From positions 10,712,316-10,776,315 of the forward strand of contig CM059568.1 in assembly GCA_030386875.1 (NCBI GenBank): a stretch of DNA of 64,000 nucleotides. Reading direction: 5' to 3'. The position numbers were made by a program, and so were the translations under genes. Shown here in pieces: positions 34,266 through 46,274 of this stretch; positions within the stretch are counted from its first letter, which is position 1; every line of letters starts with the position of its first letter. Below the pieces are notes generated by a model. That model had not been told where the DNA came from. It searched no databases and worked only from the letters and a program-made list of their open reading frames with translations. Source of the stretch: Morinoia aosen. Its lineage: Eukaryota; Arthropoda; Malacostraca; Amphipoda; Talitridae.

Positions 34266-35072
34266 CAGTCACGCTCATACAGATGACGGCGCTGCATCGC
34301 GCGGTACCCCCTTCCGATATGCCAGGCCCCCCCCCCCCCCCCTCCCGCCTTGCGGTTGCTTTCTGTTCCCACTACGTGCTGAAGGTTGGGGCAGCCTTCT
34401 ATGTGCCCTGACGTGAACAACAGGGGCGGCGTCCAGTACAACTTATGTCTGTGTGCTGACAAAGTATCGTAGGATGTTATGACAGGATCGCTTTCTGTAT
34501 TTTCAGATGCGGTTGGTGCTATGTACGAGGAGACCTGCAAGTTTCCTGCACGATGATGATAGAGGTGCGATGGTCATAGAGGTCAGTGAGTTGATGTAGG
34601 ATCTGGTACTACTAGTCATCACACATTTGTTTTTAATGGGTAGGATTACATTTATAATTATTTGATTGAATGATTCGCATTTCCATGAAAATTAAGAATA
34701 CACAAAAATCAGTTTATACTACGGTTAGAGAGAAATAAAGAAAAGATGAAAAACAATACTTTTTAAAAAAATGATGCACATGTCAACACAGAGGTTTTAA
34801 AAAATTCTTATCCCAAAAGATTGGTGCCTAATTGGTTTGAATACTCCAAGAACCATCCTAATATCTACGACAGTGGTTGAATGTACGTGAAGCAGAACAA
34901 TATAAACGTACTTTCTCAGCTTGCTACAAGTTCGAAAAAAGGCATGAAAAAACCTGTGACACTCAAATGACGGACAAAATGTAAAATGTTGACGGTAATG
35001 CAGGAACGTTTTGAAAGGCTTAGCTTTGATATGAATACTTGGATCTGTACGACCGCATAATAATGACCAATA
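34266..35072. other. GC-rich edge then AT-rich spacer
   Basis: 34266-34545 includes a run of 17-18 C (near 34328). On the minus strand it has an open segment with TESDPVITSYDTLSAHRHKL and WTPPLLFTSGHIEG, preceded by a possible acceptor (CTTGCAG). It may be a foreign or host fragment fused in frame to the PLE by chance. 34600-35072 shows nothing definite. Confidence 0.25.
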
Positions 35073-35080
35073 TTGCAGAG

Positions 35081-35305
35081 TAGGGCTTCTCAACCGATCT
35101 ATCGTCGTGTACCCCCTTAGCTTCATGGTGTACCTTCATGTACCCCCAGCACAGCTAAAGGTTTAAGAAACTATAAAAATACACTTAATGGATAATAATG
35201 ATGCATACTTCTACGGTTGTATGTAAATATATACTGTACATTTTAATATATGAAGTATGTTGAATGTACCCCTAGGGGTACATGTACCCCGGTTGAGAAG
35301 CCCTG
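35081..35305. mobile_element. hAT-like MITE, 225 bp
   Basis: Terminal inverted repeats TAGGGCTTCTCAACCG and CGGTTGAGAAGCCCTG. The 8-bp flanks TTGCAGAG (35073-35080) and TTGTAGAG (35306-35313) differ at one base. Inner copies of GTACCCC and GGGGTAC make several nested palindromes (for example CCCCTAGGGG near 35270). No coding capacity; 8-bp duplication and CAGGG-type ends fit hAT. Confidence 0.88.
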
Positions 35306-35313
35306 TTGTAGAG

Positions 35314-37185
35314 AGTATGTCGAGTGAGAGTAAATGATAACTCTTGTGAAACAAAAAGTTTATTGCTCAACAATTTGACCCTGATAATATTGCGTCAGTT
35401 GATCTGAGTGATGATGTGTAACACTTGAATAATATGAAAACATCTAAACAGCACCGTTATAAATGATTTTCAAACATGGAAAAGGGTAAGCCAATATAAA
35501 TTACGAAAAGCATTCTACAACTCTAACGTCTACAACAAATAAACAGACATTTGCGCAGGGCAAAATTTCTATGTTTGCTCATAATACAAAGTATGAGAAT
35601 TGGAGAGGTAACTAACATCTCAGTTATTGAAAGACTTAAATCATTACAGAACAGAACATTTCTTGTGAACCAAAGTACATTTTTACTTGTTACTAAAATT
35701 AACTTCAAACAAAATCTTAAATTGCGTGCAAAAAGATGATATGTACAGTTTCTTTGAATTAATTCTAAAAAATAACAGAAATACGAAGCTGTGGTGTGAA
35801 GTTTAGTGTTTCTGGATTTAGCTGCTGACGAAAAGTTGCTCTTTGTTTTGACTCGCACCGTTGGCCTCGTGTGGCAGAGAGTGTCGAGTGGAGCTCACGA
35901 ACTCTAATTACGACTCCAAATTTGGTTGATGTTTCTAATTGACCAACGCCTCTGATCACTTCCCTTCAAGAGCACAAGGGTCAATAGAAACGTTAGAGAT
36001 CTTTGTGAAGCATAGAGTCAGGAATCGAAAGAACATCATGACCCCTCACAACACAACAATGTATCTTGCTTGTGAGGGATTAGGTCTTTGTAGTTCATTT
36101 TTCCTTCTAGTTCTTCCTTCACCTCCAGTTTCGAGACATTCGTTGCGCTGCTATTTAATGATAGTAAATTTCTAACCCATTTTAGGTCGTACGATAGTTT
36201 AGCTTCAGGACCATATTCTTCATGCATTTTAGTAAACTTCTTGCTCCTAGAATCTTTTCATAATCCTCTGTTAAAACTGACTCTTGAACTAGAAAATAAT
36301 GTGAGGGCAAAGATTGTTACGCTTAATTTTATCTGTGGGGAATTTTAGTATCCGACCGAGAAAAGTGCAACTGAGACTCTGCAACTCGTTGTCAGTACCA
36401 TGGAGGTCAAAGACGCGAGAAGACGCTCACGATGTGGCATTTTAGGTTGTTGGTATTTTGAAATATATTCTTCTTTTCGGGAGAATCCTGGAACGTTCGT
36501 GAATCTGAAAGGCACTTTGAGGCTGAGCAAAAACTGGTTCCCGCTGTACCCTCCGCAAGTTTTGTTTGTTGCGAAGCGCACGGCTGCAAAGAAACACATC
36601 TGCCTGTCTCGTACCGCTGCTGCTGCTGTTGACATACATTCACGTGTTTGCTCACCTTGGTAATGACAGTAAGGTGTTTTATATACAACAAAAAGTTTAA
36701 ATTTGCAGGCTAAGTTACGTCTGTTGATGTACCTTGAACTACAAATATATATTCTGATGTACTTGAATGTGCTCAAGTGCATCAGAAACAAAATTTTATA
36801 CGCTGCATTAGCAAAATGTTGCGAACCTCTGGAAGATACACAATCTACATTTATTTATAAAGTGTTGGTTTACGATTTACCCTGAAACTGCTTCAGTTCT
36901 AAAAAGAAAAATTTGCTAATCGTTTTATAACTTCCAATGGATATTGGCCCGTTGCTGTAGTGAAACATTATTAGATTGTGTCCATGACAAAGAAAGGAAC
37001 AACTCAGTTTCTAACACAACATAACAATAGGTTGAGAAACATAAGGTGTGAGTGAAGATGACGAAGAATTATCTAAGTTCATACCACCAGATGAATTCGA
37101 AAAGTGAAAATTGAGCTACCCTTAATGGGCTGGCTTGTTGGGCTGGTGAAGTGCTACGGCCAGCCTCAGCTGAGATGCTCTGCCC
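35314..37185. other. Long unique stretch, no supported gene
   Basis: Mostly AT-rich. A small plus frame at 36400-36663 (87 codons, starting MEVKDARRRSRCGILGCWYF) has an ATG in fair context and a GC-richer 3' half. It has overlapping open frames on the other strand and no family features. No repeats shared with the rest of the window were seen. Confidence 0.3.
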
Positions 37186-37548
37186 GCCCTCTGCTGTCAG
37201 CAGGTCAGGGGGCTGCCGTCAGTAGTTCCGTCTGTCCTGCCCTCTGCTGTCAGCAGGTCAGGGAGCTGCCGTCAGTAGTTCCGTCTGTCCTGCCCTCTGC
37301 TGTCAGCAGGTCAGAGGGCTGCCGTCAGTAGTTCCGTCTGTCCTGCCCTCTGCTGTCAGCAGGTCAGGGGGCTGCCGTCAGTAGTTCCGTCTGTCCTGTC
37401 CTCTGCTGTCAGCAGGTCAGGGGGCTGCCGTCAGTAGTTCCGTCTGTCCTGCCCTCTGCTGTCAGCAGGTCAGGGGGCTGCCGTCAGTAGTTCCGTCTGT
37501 CCTGCCCTCTGCTGTCAGCAGGTCAGGGGGCTGACGTCAGCAGTTCTG
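37186..37548. repeat. 53-bp tandem array, about 7 copies
   Basis: Units of 53 bp containing GGCTGCCGTCAGTAGTTCCG, TCTGTCCTGC and CCTCTGCTGTCAGCAGGTCA. The inner GCTGTCAGCAGG is partly palindromic. Copies are nearly identical, so the array is recent. Confidence 0.95.
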
Positions 37549-37864
37549 CTCTGAAACCTGTCACTAGATGACTTTCATTTAAAATACTTCAAGTCTTGAG
37601 GTAGCACTTGAAATACTGAGAAATTTGTCTCATCCGGCAATTTCATCTCATAAAGAGTCCGTTCTCTTAGCTCATCCAGTCATTAAGTGGCTCATGTGTC
37701 GAAATGAATAAGTTCAGAGAGCGACGGGACGCGAGAGCTGAGGGAAAGGTTGGTGCGCGCGAGGGTCGTTGCGTCACCGCCAGAGATGGCGAGGGCGGCC
37801 CCCTCCTGCACAGGTCACGGGTCTCCATGCCTCACTGCAGCCCTGGCGCTCTTGTGCCCTACAC

Positions 37865-37966
37865 AGTCTAACTTTTTCGCTGTCAGCATGCATGTTTTTT
37901 GCCGCCCAAATAATTAAATCGCTTGAACGGCGAAAAACATGCATGCTCTGTCGAAAAAGTTAGACC
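37865..37966. mobile_element. Hairpin MITE 'ATGCATG', copy 2
   Basis: Left arm AGTCTAACTTTTTCGC and CATGCATGTTTTTTGCCGCC; right arm GGCGAAAAACATGCATG and TCGAAAAAGTTAGACC. The loop contains AATAATTAAATCGCTTG. The left flank GCCCTGGCGCTCTTGTGCC recurs at about 38075, next to a stub CTAGTTTGAC that looks like the start of another copy. Confidence 0.88.
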
Positions 37967-38597
37967 GGGTAGAGTTATTCGCAGGACAAACCTTCGCGAT
38001 GGATTATTATTATTATTATTTTTGGGTTTTATTCACGATGGATTACGTAAGAAATTTGTGTCTCACTTCAGCCCTGGCGCTCTTGTGCCTCTAGTTTGAC
38101 TGCGGCAGGTAAAACTGAAGTTTAATGTTGCACTCAAAAGTAAAGGCAATTGTGTAAACAGTGTTGAAAATAGTAAACATTGACTAGATCATTCCTTCAT
38201 ATAGTTTTCGTTAAGTGTTTAAGAAAATTGAGTTTTTGACTACTAGGCGATCAGCAGCATTATGAAAATTCCCTCTGTGTACCACCGGTGGCTCAAGACG
38301 AAGTAAAAGGGTTAATATTATTCAAAAGACAAACCTTTACGGTGGGTTGCGTAAGAAATTTATGTCTCAAGGTAAGCTCTTCGAGTTCAGAAAGGAAAAG
38401 TAGTTTTCTTGAAAACTTCTTGTCGCGCGTTGGTCTGGCAATGTTACCAGACTCTTACCGGATAAATTTTACTTAAATCTCGTGTCAAGCTTTAAGATTT
38501 TGGCCGGAATAGAGAGGACCAAACGTAGTCAAGTCGACTTAGAAGAGCTCACACCGCTAGCTGCACCGCTACACCGGCGCAAGTTGCTTACAAATCA
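37967..38597. other. Local duplications, no gene seen
   Basis: GGACAAACCTTCGCGATGGA (about 37982) is echoed by GACAAACCTTTACGGTGGG (about 38328). AGCCCTGGCGCTCTTGTGCC occurs at 37841 and 38072. CAGCAGCATTATGAAAAT...CACCGGTGG near 38250 echoes 4275-4310. A short ATT microsatellite is at 38004-38022. These mark one or more old repeats I cannot delimit. Confidence 0.4.
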
Positions 38598-38745
38598 CTT
38601 TTTGTTTCGACATTTCACAAGGGCATTACAATACCGATGTGTAATTATCAACTAAGATGTTAAGTTTAAGATATTTTAAAAAACAATGTTAAACATTTCA
38701 TATTTTAACTCTATTAGAAACAAAGTGTTTTTCTTTCCCTTTTTT
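38598..38745. repeat. Interspersed repeat R3, copy 2
   Basis: Matches R3 copies at 19171 and 53038: TTTTTGTTTCGACATTTCAC, GGGCATTACAATACCGATGT, GTTTAAGATATTTTAAAAAA, then ATTAGAAACAAAGTGTTTTT and a pyrimidine tract. Confidence 0.55.
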
Positions 38746-38823
38746 TCTTTTAAATCCGCCCTCAGCTCGGCCGTCTGCTGGGGCACACAGCAGCCACGCT
38801 GTCGCGCGTTCCCTGCTGTACAT

Positions 38824-38936
38824 CAGTCCAACTTTTTCGCCGCCTGCATTCATGTTTTTCGCCGCCTAAGCGAGTTAATCGCTTCAATCGATTAGGCGGC
38901 GAGAAACATGCATGCAGGTAGCGAAAAAGTTAGACT
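38824..38936. mobile_element. Hairpin MITE 'ATGCATG', copy 3
   Basis: Longest copy. Left arm AGTCCAACTTTTTCGCCGCC and CATGTTTTTCGCCGCCTAAG; right arm TTAGGCGGCGAGAAACATGC and GCGAAAAAGTTAGACT. An inner AAGCGAGTTAATCGCTT stem extends the hairpin. Confidence 0.88.
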
Positions 38937-40141
38937 GGGACGCTGCCTGCCGTGTGCCGTTTATTAAAACCAAACAAGCTGATGTTTTAAACCAATTTTA
39001 ACAGCTTTCTATGTTATGAAAGCTGAACAATTTCTGAGCATGTGAGTGCAGTTGTTTGTGACATGTACTCGTATCGTACAATTCCACTCCGAATCGCTGC
39101 GGAGTTTGGTGGACTCGTATCTCGCGTGCGTTATTTTCGACCGATAAATTCAATGTGACAGGTGACAGATTAGATGGCCATGCTCTTGTGGAATGAAGCG
39201 AAGTGGCACATCATTCTTCCACAGCAGCGTAAGAAGAAGTGTGGCAAAATATTAAGCTGTTAATGAAATGAAAGCAGTACGTAACCAACTTCTTGTATGC
39301 ACAATCCCAGTTATTCTTTCGTTCCCATTGTTTTTAATCGTGCAAAAGCTGAGCTATTTTGACCTTGTTAGACCGTACTGTTGCAAATAATTATATCGAT
39401 GATCCAAAAAAAAATTTTCACATCTCTGAAAAACTGCGAGAGAAACTATTTCCATAATTCAAAAATATTTGGCAATATTCCTGGCAGTTTTGGGAAAAAT
39501 TGTTCGAACGGCAGCGACAATTTATTTCGGGAAAAGTTGAAAACCAACTTTGGTTTCCTGCGGATGTGGCCAACGATTTTACTACCTTTTTATCGAGTTA
39601 CGAGTTTATTACAGGATTTTTAAAATATTAAACAAACACACAATGTGTTCGTGCCCACTCTGACGGCATGTTAGCGTCTCGCCAAAACAGAGCGATATAA
39701 CTTTTTACCTGAGCGACATTTATTTTCATTTTTTTATAATTTCACAAAATAGAGTCACAGGAGTTCTGTGATATTGCTGAGAGCGACAGACGAGTTCTAC
39801 AAAGTCGGTTAACACATTTTAGTTTGCTGCGCTAATGTCAGGGCCAAATTTCCACGCATTATTCTCTTTTTGTGGGAACAGTCGTGATTCTCTTGACTTC
39901 TTATAGCGATTAAATGCGGCAGATTCACAGACGAGCTCAACAAAATAGTGTGGCCTTTAAAGAGAGGGCCAAGAAAAAACATTCTCCCAGCAGTTCATGC
40001 AGCCGGGCGACCTTCGGTTCTTTCGCGTCCGTTTGTGTCTCAAGTCATCGTGGGACGTCATGGTAACGCGGCTGCCGCTTATTGCTCATGTATTCGCTAA
40101 TTTTGTATCATCCTTAACTTGACTGGAGTAAAGCACAGCTA
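38937..40141. other. Unique AT-rich stretch, no gene seen
   Basis: No coding or repeat feature can be supported; an 80-codon frame at 39381-39623 is low-complexity Lys/Asn/Phe sequence. Confidence 0.4.
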
Positions 40142-41019
40142 TGTGCACGGCGTCGAGTAGGAGCACATCTCTTAGGTGTAAATCGTGTACATCTCTTAGG
40201 CATCGTGTACATCTCTTAGGCATCGTGTAGGTGCACATCTCTTAGGTGCACATCGTGTACATCTCTTAGGCATCGTGTAGGTGCACACCTCTTAGGTGCA
40301 CATCGTGTACATCTCTTAGGCATCGTGTAGGTGCACATCTCTTAGGTGTACATCGTGTACATCTCTTAGGCATCGTGTAGGTGCACATCTATTAGGTGCA
40401 CATCGTGTACATCTCTTAGGCATCGTGTAGGTGCACATCTCTTTGGTGCACATCGTGTACATCTCTTAGGCATCTTGTAGGTGCACATCTCTTAGGTGCA
40501 CATCGTGTACATCTCTTTGGCGTCGTATGGGTGCACATCTCTTAGGTGTACATCGTGTACATCTCTTAGGCATCGTGTAGGTGCACATCTCTTAGGTGCA
40601 CATCGTGTACATCTCTTTGGCGTCGTATGGGTGCACATCTCTTAGGTGTACATCGTGTACATCTCTTAGGCATCGTGTAGGTGCACATCTCTTAGGTGCA
40701 CATCGTGTACATCTCTTAGGCGTCGTGTAGGTGCACATCTCTTAGGTGCACATCGTGTACATCTCTTAAGCGTCGTGTAGGTGCACATCTCTTAGGTGCA
40801 CATCGTATACATCTCTTAGGCATCTTGTAGGTGCACATCTCTTAGGTGCACATCGTGTACATCTCTTAGGTGCACATCGTGTACATCTCTTAGGCATCGT
40901 GTAGGTGCACATCTCTTAGGTGCACATCGTGTACATCTCTTAGGCATCTTGTAGGTGCACATCTCTTAGGTGCACATCGTGTACATCTCTTAGGCGTCGT
41001 GTAGGTGCACATCTCTTAG
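40142..41019. repeat. 50-bp tandem array, about 17 copies
   Basis: Units of 50 bp: GTGCACATCTCTTAGGTGCA, CATCGTGTACATCTCTTAGG and CATCGTGTAG. The word CATCTCTTAGG occurs twice per unit, so the unit itself arose from an older 20-30-bp duplication. Variants CGTCGTATGG and CATCTTGTAG recur at intervals. Confidence 0.96.
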
Positions 41020-41303
41020 AATCTGTATTGTACTTGTGGATCACATTAACACGGCTCATTATATTATACGAACATTGTGCCAGCCAGAAAACACACTCCC
41101 AATTTCTTCACTATCTTGCAAACTAACTTTGACTGCAAGTATTGATACGAGAAGTAACATACTTCACTTTTCGTCAAGACGCTCCAAGAAAATGTTGCAG
41201 AATAAAATAGTTTGTGAGGAAGAGTCATTGGACAATAAAGAGACGACTCTCAACACGCCAAAACTCTTCCCCCGGTCTTGCCGCCGTCAGCTGAGTGGCT
41301 GAG

Positions 41304-43588
41304 AGGACTTGAGGGCTAGGAGGGCACAGGACTTGAGGGCTAAGAGGGCACAGGACGAGAGGGCTAGGAGGGCACAGTACGTGAGGGCTAGGAGGGCACA
41401 GGACGTGAGGGCTAGGAGGGCACAGGACGTGAGGGCTAGGAGGGCACAGGACTTGAGGGCTAGGAGGGCACAGGACTTGAGGGCTAGGAGGGCACAGGAC
41501 TTGAGGGCTAGGAGGGCACAGGACTTGAGGGCTAGGAGGGCACAGGATGTGAGGGCTAGGAGGGCACAGGACGTGAGGGCTAGGAGGGCACAGGACTTGA
41601 GGGCTAGGAGGGCACAGGACTTGAGGGCTAGAAGGGCACAGGACTTGAGGGCTAGGAGGGCACAGGACGTGAGGGCCAGGAGGGCACAGGACGTGAGGGC
41701 TAGGAGGGCACAGGACTTGAGGGCTAGGAGGGCACAAGACTTGAGGGCTAGGAGGGCACAGGACGTGAGGGCTAGGAGGGAACAGGACGTGAGGGCTAGG
41801 AGTGCACAGGACTTGAGGGCTAGGAGGGCACAGGACGTGAGGGCTAGGAGGGCACAGGACGTGAGGGCTAGGAGGGCACAGGACTTGAAGGCTAGGAGGG
41901 CACAGGACTTGAGGGCTAGGAGGGCACAGGACTTGAGGGCTAGGAGGGCACAGGACGTGAGGGCTAGGAGGGCACAGGACGTGAGGGCTAGGAGGGCACA
42001 GGACTTGAGGGCTAGGAGGGCACAGGACTTGAGGGCTAGGAGGGCGCAGGACTTGAGGGCTAGGAGGGCACAGGACATGAGGGCTAGGAGGGCACAAGAC
42101 TTGAGGGCTAGGAGGGCACAGGACGTGAGGGCTAGGAGGGCACAGGACATGAGGGCTAGGAGGGCACAGGACTTGAGGGCTAGGAGGGCACAGGACGTGA
42201 GGGCTAGGAGGGCACAGGACGTGAGGGCTAGGAGGGCACAGGACTTGAGGGCTAGGAGGGCACAGGACTTGAGGGCTAGGAGGGCGCAGGACTTGAGGGC
42301 TAGGAGGGCACAGGACATGAGGGCTAGGAGGGCACAGGACTTGAGGGCTAGGAGGGCACAGAACGTGAGGGCTAGGAGGACACAGGACGTGAGGGCTAGG
42401 AGGGCACAGGACTTGAAGGCTAGGAGGGCACAGGACGTCAGGGCTAGGAAGGCGCAGGACGTGAGGGCTATGAGGGCACAGGACTTGAAGGCTAGGAGGG
42501 CACAGGACTTGAGGGCTAGGAGGGCACAAGACATGAGGGCTAGGAGGGCACAGGACTTGAGGGCTAGGAGGGCACAGGACGTGAGGGCTAGGAGGGCACC
42601 ACAGGACTTGAAGGCTAGGAGGGCACAGGACATGGGGGCTAGGAGGGCACAGGACTTGAGGGCTAGGAGGGCACAGGACGTGAGGGCTAGGAGGGCACAG
42701 GACTTGAGGGCTAGGAGGGCACAGGACATGGGGGCTAGGAGGGCGCAGGACTTGAGGGCTAGGAGGGCACAGGACGTGAGGGCTAGGAGGGCACAGGACG
42801 TGAGGGCTAGGAGGGCACAGGACTTGAAGGCTAGGAGGGCACAGGACATGGGGGCTAGGAGGGCACAGGACTTGAGGGCTAGGAGGGCACAGGACGTGAG
42901 GGCTAGGAGGGCACAGGACTTGAAGGCTAGGAGGGCACAGGACATGGGGGCTAGGAGGGCACAGGACTTGAGGGCTAGGAGGGCACAGGACGTGAGGGCT
43001 AGGAGGGCACAGGACGTGAGGGCTAGGAGGGCACAGGACTTGAAGGCTAGGAGGGCACAGGACATGGGGGCTAGGAGGGCACAGGACTTGAAGGCTAGGA
43101 GGGCACAGTACTTGAAGGCTAGGAGGGCACATTACATGGGGGCTAGGAGGGCACAGGACTTGAGGGCTAGGAGGGCACAGGACTTGAAGGCTAGGAGGGC
43201 ACAGGACATGGGGGCTAGGAGGGCACAGGACGTGAGGGCTAGGAGGGCACAGGACGTGAGGGTATAGGAGGGCACAGGACATGGGGGCTAGGAGGGCACA
43301 GGACTTGAGGGCTAGGAGGGCACAGGACGTGAGGGCTAGGAGGGCACAGGACGTGAGGGCTAGGAGGGCACAGGACATGGGGGCTAGGAGGGCACAGGAC
43401 TTGAAGGCTAGGAGGGCACAGGACATGGGGCTAGGAGGGCACAGGACGTGAGGGCTAGGAGAGCACAGGACGTGAGGGCTAGGAGGGCACAGGATTTGAG
43501 GGCTAGGAGGGCACAGGACGTGAGGGCTAGGAGGGCACAGGACTTGAAGGCTAGGAGGGCACAGGACATGGGGGCTAGGAGGGCACAT
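41304..43588. repeat. 24-bp minisatellite array, about 95 copies
   Basis: Units of 24 bp, GGGCTAGGAGGGCACAGGAC plus TTGA, CGTGA, TTGAA or ATGGG variants. Because 24 is a multiple of 3 and the unit lacks stops, both strands carry long frames: 652 codons on plus (an 8-residue RARRAQDL period) and 787 on minus (CPPSPHVL period). Variants are arranged in repeated blocks. Single indels near 42598 and 43264 shift phase. I do not regard it as coding: there is no start context, no unique flank in frame, and the minus frame merely runs into 41225-41300. Confidence 0.95.
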
Positions 43589-44201
43589 TATATAAATCGT
43601 AAATTTTAATTAAATTGGATTATTATAAGCAACTTGTCCTTATGAGTACACACTTACTGACATATCATAGTACAAATGCGTTCGAAAATAACATTTTCAA
43701 ATTTTAGAACAATCAACGAGTTGGTTTTACGGCCTTTTACCAGCACGACCACTTTCGATGTACACTGACTAGCTTGGGCTACTCTCTCATACATAGTTCA
43801 CGAGTCCATACAAAAGGGGAATGTGTACTGTGCATTACTACCACATACATGCTTCATCTGTTCGTTATTAGCATACTTTGGTTTTTTACGCTTCTAGTGG
43901 ATTTATCAGAATGAGAATATCACTTTCTTATGTTTCTCTTCTCTGCAATGTTCTGTCATTGACATTGTTTTAGAAATACTTATCATGTTGCATCTGATAA
44001 TTTAGATTTTTCTATGTATAACATTTTTTCCAGTTCATCACGCATTAAAACGCGAATAAAATTGCTTGTCATATTCACTAAAACACTTATTATAAAATTC
44101 ATTATCGCTCTCTATTTATAAACGGCAACAATTCGATGAACGGACATCATCTTCAGGCTGATAAATACTGAGTAAACTTAGAGTCACAATAATCAAAGTC
44201 A
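43589..44201. other. Unique spacer between two arrays
   Basis: 613 bp of AT-rich sequence separating the 24-bp and 19-bp arrays; nothing recognised. Confidence 0.4.
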
Positions 44202-46209
44202 CTGCAGCACCCCTATCTCCCTGCAGCACCCCTACCTCCCTGCAGCACCCCTACCTCCCTGCAGCACCCCTATCTCCCTGCAGCACCCCCACCTCCCTGC
44301 AACACCCCCCCTCCCTGCAGCACCCCTACCTCCCTGCAGCACCCCTATCTCCCTGCAGCACCCCCACCTCCCTGCAGCACCCCTATCTCCCTGCAGCACC
44401 CCTACCTCCCTGCAGCACCCCCACCTCCCTGCAGCACCCCTTTCTCCCTGCAGCACCCCCACCTCCCTGCAACACCCCCCCTCCCTGCAGCACCCCTACC
44501 TCCCTGCAGCACCCCTATCTCCCTGCAGCACCCCCACCTCCCTGCAGCACCCCCACCTCCCTGCAGCACCCTACCTCCCTGCAGCACCCCCACCTCCCTG
44601 CAGCACCCTACCTCCCTGCAGCACCCCTATCTCTCTGCAGCACCCTTACCTCCCTGCAGCACCCCCACCTCCCTGCAGCACCCCTATCTCTCTGCAGCAC
44701 CCCTATCTCCCTGCAGCACCCTTACCTCCCTGCAGCACCCCCACCTCCCTGCAGCACCCTACCTCCCTGCAGCACCCCCACCTCCCTGCAGCACCCTACC
44801 TCCCTGCAGCACCCCCACCTCCCTGCAGCACCCCCACCTCCCTGCAGCACCCCTATCTCTCTGCAGCACCCCCACCTCCCTGCACCACCCCCCCTCCCTG
44901 CAGCACCCCCACCTCCCTGCAGCACACCTATCTCCCTGCAGCACCCCTATCTCTCTGCAGCACCCTTACCTCCCTGCAGCACCCCCACCTCCCTGCAGCA
45001 CCCTACCTCCCTGCAGCACCCCCACCTCCCTGCAGCACCCTACCTCCCTGCAGCACCCCTATCTCCCTGCAGCACCCTTACCTCCCTGCAGCACCCCCAC
45101 CTCCCTGCAGCACCCTACCTCCCTGCAGCACCCCTACCCCCCGACAGCACCTCTACCCCTTTGCAGCACCCCCACCTCCCTGCAGCACCCCCCCCTCCCT
45201 GCAGCACCCCTATCTCCCTGCAGCACCCTTACCTCCCTGCAGCACCCCCACCTCCCTGCAGCACCCTACCTCCCTGCAGCACCCCTACCTCCCGACAGCC
45301 CCTCTACCCCTTTGCAGCAACCCCACCTCCCTGCAGCACCCCCCCTCCCTGCAGCACCCCCACCTCCCTGCAGCACCCCCTATCTCCCTGCAGCACCCTT
45401 ACCTCCATGCAGCACCCCCACCTCCCTGCAGCACCCTACCTCCCTGCAGCACCCCTACCTCCCGACAGCACCTCTACCCCTTTGCAGCACCCCCACCTCC
45501 CTGCAGCACCCCCACCTCACTGCAGCACCCCTATCACCCTGCAGCACCCCCACCTCCCTGCAGCACCCCCACCTCCCTGCAGCACCCCTATCTCCCTGCA
45601 GCACCCTTACCTCCCTGCAGCTCCCCCACCTCCCTGCAGCACCCTACCTCCCTGCAGCACCCCCCCCCTCCCTGCAGCACCCCCCTCCCTGCAGCACCCC
45701 CACCTCCCTGCAGCACCCCTATCTCCCTGCAGCACCCCTATCTCCCTGCAGCACCCTTACCTCCCTGCAGCACCCCCACCTCCCTGCAGCACCCTACCTC
45801 CCTGCAGCACCCCTACCTCCCGACAGCACCTCTACCCCTTTGCAGCACCCCCACCTTCCTGCAGCACCCCCACCTCCCTGCAGCACCCCTATCTCCCTGC
45901 AGCACCCTTACCTCCCTGCAGCACCCCCCCTCCCTACAGCACCCTACCTCCCTGCAGCACCCCTACCTCCCGACAGCACCTCTACCCCTTTGCAGCACCC
46001 CCACCTCCCTGCAGCACCCCCACCTCCCTGCAGCACCCCTATCTCCCTGCAGCACCCCCACCTCCCTGCAGCACCCCCACCTCCCTGCAGCACCCCTATC
46101 TCCCTGCAGCACCCTTACCTCCCTGCAGCACCCCCACCTCCCTGCAGCACCCTACCTCCCTGCAGCACCCCTACCTCCCGACAGCACCTCTACCCCTTTG
46201 CAGCACCCA
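44202..46209. repeat. 19-bp minisatellite array, about 105 copies
   Basis: Units of 19 bp, CTGCAGCACCCCTACCTCC, with CTATCTCC, CCACCTCC, CTTACCTCC and shorter CCTACCTCC variants; nearly every unit holds a PstI site (CTGCAG). In the right half a marker block, CCGACAGCACCTCTACCCC then TTTGCAG, recurs at about 45130, 45290, 45470, 45825, 45970 and 46180, showing higher-order repetition. The complement has runs of three and four G separated by short loops. The long Pro-rich frames are by-products. The array ends 65 bp before a TATA box. Confidence 0.97.
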
Positions 46210-46274
46210 GAAGGGGTGACCTCTGAGGCGCTGTCCCGCCAGCCTTGAGCCCGCCAGAGCCCGTCTCCCGCGCA

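Noticed and set aside
34797-35126. 109-codon minus-strand frame
   Set aside because: It crosses the boundary of a hAT-like MITE at 35081 and shows no motif.
41225-43588. 787-codon minus and 652-codon plus frames as genes
   Set aside because: The 24-bp unit is a multiple of 3 without stops. Both strands are open, and indels in the array are not compensated as coding constraint would require.
45161-46226. Pro-rich 352- and 304-codon frames as a secreted protein upstream of the cuticle gene
   Set aside because: They are the 19-bp array read through; the frame content simply cycles, and the region lies directly upstream of a separate core promoter.
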